From NCBI GenBank assembly GCA_003497545.1, contig DNNT01000321.1:523-6907 (forward strand): DNA of 6,385 bases, read 5' to 3'. Made by a program: the position numbers and the translations under genes. The stretch is from Arenimonas sp. Its GTDB lineage: Bacteria; Pseudomonadota; Gammaproteobacteria; Xanthomonadales; Xanthomonadaceae. Below are positions 5,989 through 6,385 of this stretch, in pieces (positions within the stretch are counted from its first letter, which is position 1; every line of letters starts with the position of its first letter). Under the pieces are notes generated by a model. That model had not been told where the DNA came from. It made no database searches and saw only the letters and a program-made list of their open reading frames with translations.

Positions 5989-6385
5989 GCACCGAAGGCA
6001 TGCAGGAAGCGTTGTTCCAGGATCCGATCGGCATGCGCCTGCGCGCCGCCCGGACCCAGGCTGGCCTCAGCGTTGAACAGGCCGGCCAGCAATTGAGGCT
6101 ACCGTTGGCGATCATCGAAGCAATGGAGCGCGAAGACTGGGCCCGCCTCGGTGCGCCGATCTACGTGCGCAGCTACCTGGGCAGCTACCTGCGTCTGGTC
6201 GGCCTGCCGGAAACCCTTGCCGAACAAGTGGCCACGACCAAGCCGGCGCCCCCGCTGGTGACGATGGCCGCGCATTCGCGCATGCGCCGCACCTTCGACC
6301 GGTCGGTGCGCAACCTGGTCTACCTGGTGATGACCGCGGTGCTGGTGGTGCCGGTGGTGCTGGTGGCCCGCCACTACCAGGCCGG
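5985..6385 (+). CDS. rodZ: RodZ-like helix-turn-helix membrane protein, N-terminal part, cut by window edge
   Basis: The first 133 codons of an open frame that runs off the right end. The N-terminus begins [20 protein letters not shown] and contains a Cro/RodZ-type HTH at about residues 15-75. The RodZ-like signature YVRSYLGSYLRLVGLP is at 60-75. A basic linker (RMRRTFDRSVR, about 99-109) precedes a hydrophobic segment at about 110-128 (LVYLVMTAVLVVPVVLVA), the single membrane helix. This gives a cytoplasmic HTH and, beyond the window, an expected periplasmic domain. RodZ links MreB to the cell-wall elongation machinery and helps set rod shape. The ATG overlaps the pilF stop (ATGA), and GGAGGGG lies 11 bases upstream at 5967-5973, a rather long spacing. 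In Pseudomonas the equivalent gene sits between pilF and ispG. A true shape role cannot be confirmed without the missing C-terminus. Confidence 0.85.
   Translation, partial: MSTEGMQEALFQDPIGMRLRAARTQAGLSVEQAGQQLRLPLAIIEAMEREDWARLGAPIYVRSYLGSYLRLVGLPETLAEQVATTKPAPPLVTMAAHSRMRRTFDRSVRNLVYLVMTAVLVVPVVLVARHYQA

Noticed and set aside
6099..6374. Minus-strand open frame opposite the rodZ-like gene
   Set aside because: His/Gly/Gln-rich antisense reading. The plus-strand frame has a clear HTH and membrane helix.

Overview
This looks like ordinary core chromosome from a GC-rich gammaproteobacterium, most likely of the Xanthomonadaceae/Lysobacteraceae (Xanthomonas, Stenotrophomonas, Lysobacter and relatives). 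The reasons are the very high GC content with strong G/C preference at third codon positions, the gene run ndk-rlmN-pilF-rodZ-like (also known from Pseudomonas, where ispG and hisS follow), and a FadN-type beta-oxidation enzyme next to a PsrA-like TetR repressor. The genus cannot be fixed from the window alone.

Left half, minus strand (bases 1-3407): a three-gene fatty-acid degradation operon read right to left. It consists of a TetR-family regulator (2787-3407), a 789-residue bifunctional 3-hydroxyacyl-CoA dehydrogenase/enoyl-CoA hydratase of the FadN domain order (384-2753), and the first 121 codons of a thiolase (1-363, cut by the window edge). The genes are 33 and 20 bases apart. Together the two enzymes would catalyse the hydration, oxidation and thiolytic steps of beta-oxidation, and the regulator probably senses acyl-CoA or fatty acid and represses its own operon.

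Middle (3408-3639): a 232-base divergent intergenic region. It holds a recognisable sigma70-type promoter for the TetR operon, a PsrA-like inverted repeat over its predicted start point, a second AT-rich dyad over its -35 box, a G-quadruplex-compatible G-run cluster, an alternating set of GGGTTT/AAACCC arms, and a probable extended -10 element for ndk.

Right half, plus strand (3640-6385): ndk (nucleoside diphosphate kinase), rlmN (23S rRNA/tRNA adenine-C2 methyltransferase), pilF (outer-membrane TPR lipoprotein, type IV pilus pilotin) and the N-terminal part of a RodZ-like HTH membrane protein (cut by the right edge). The genes are packed with 8-base, -11-base and -4-base junctions, so this is almost certainly one translationally coupled transcript.

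No RNA genes, mobile elements, CRISPR arrays or clear intrinsic terminators were seen. I found no undescribed multi-gene system. The most interesting content is the regulatory architecture of the divergent intergenic region.
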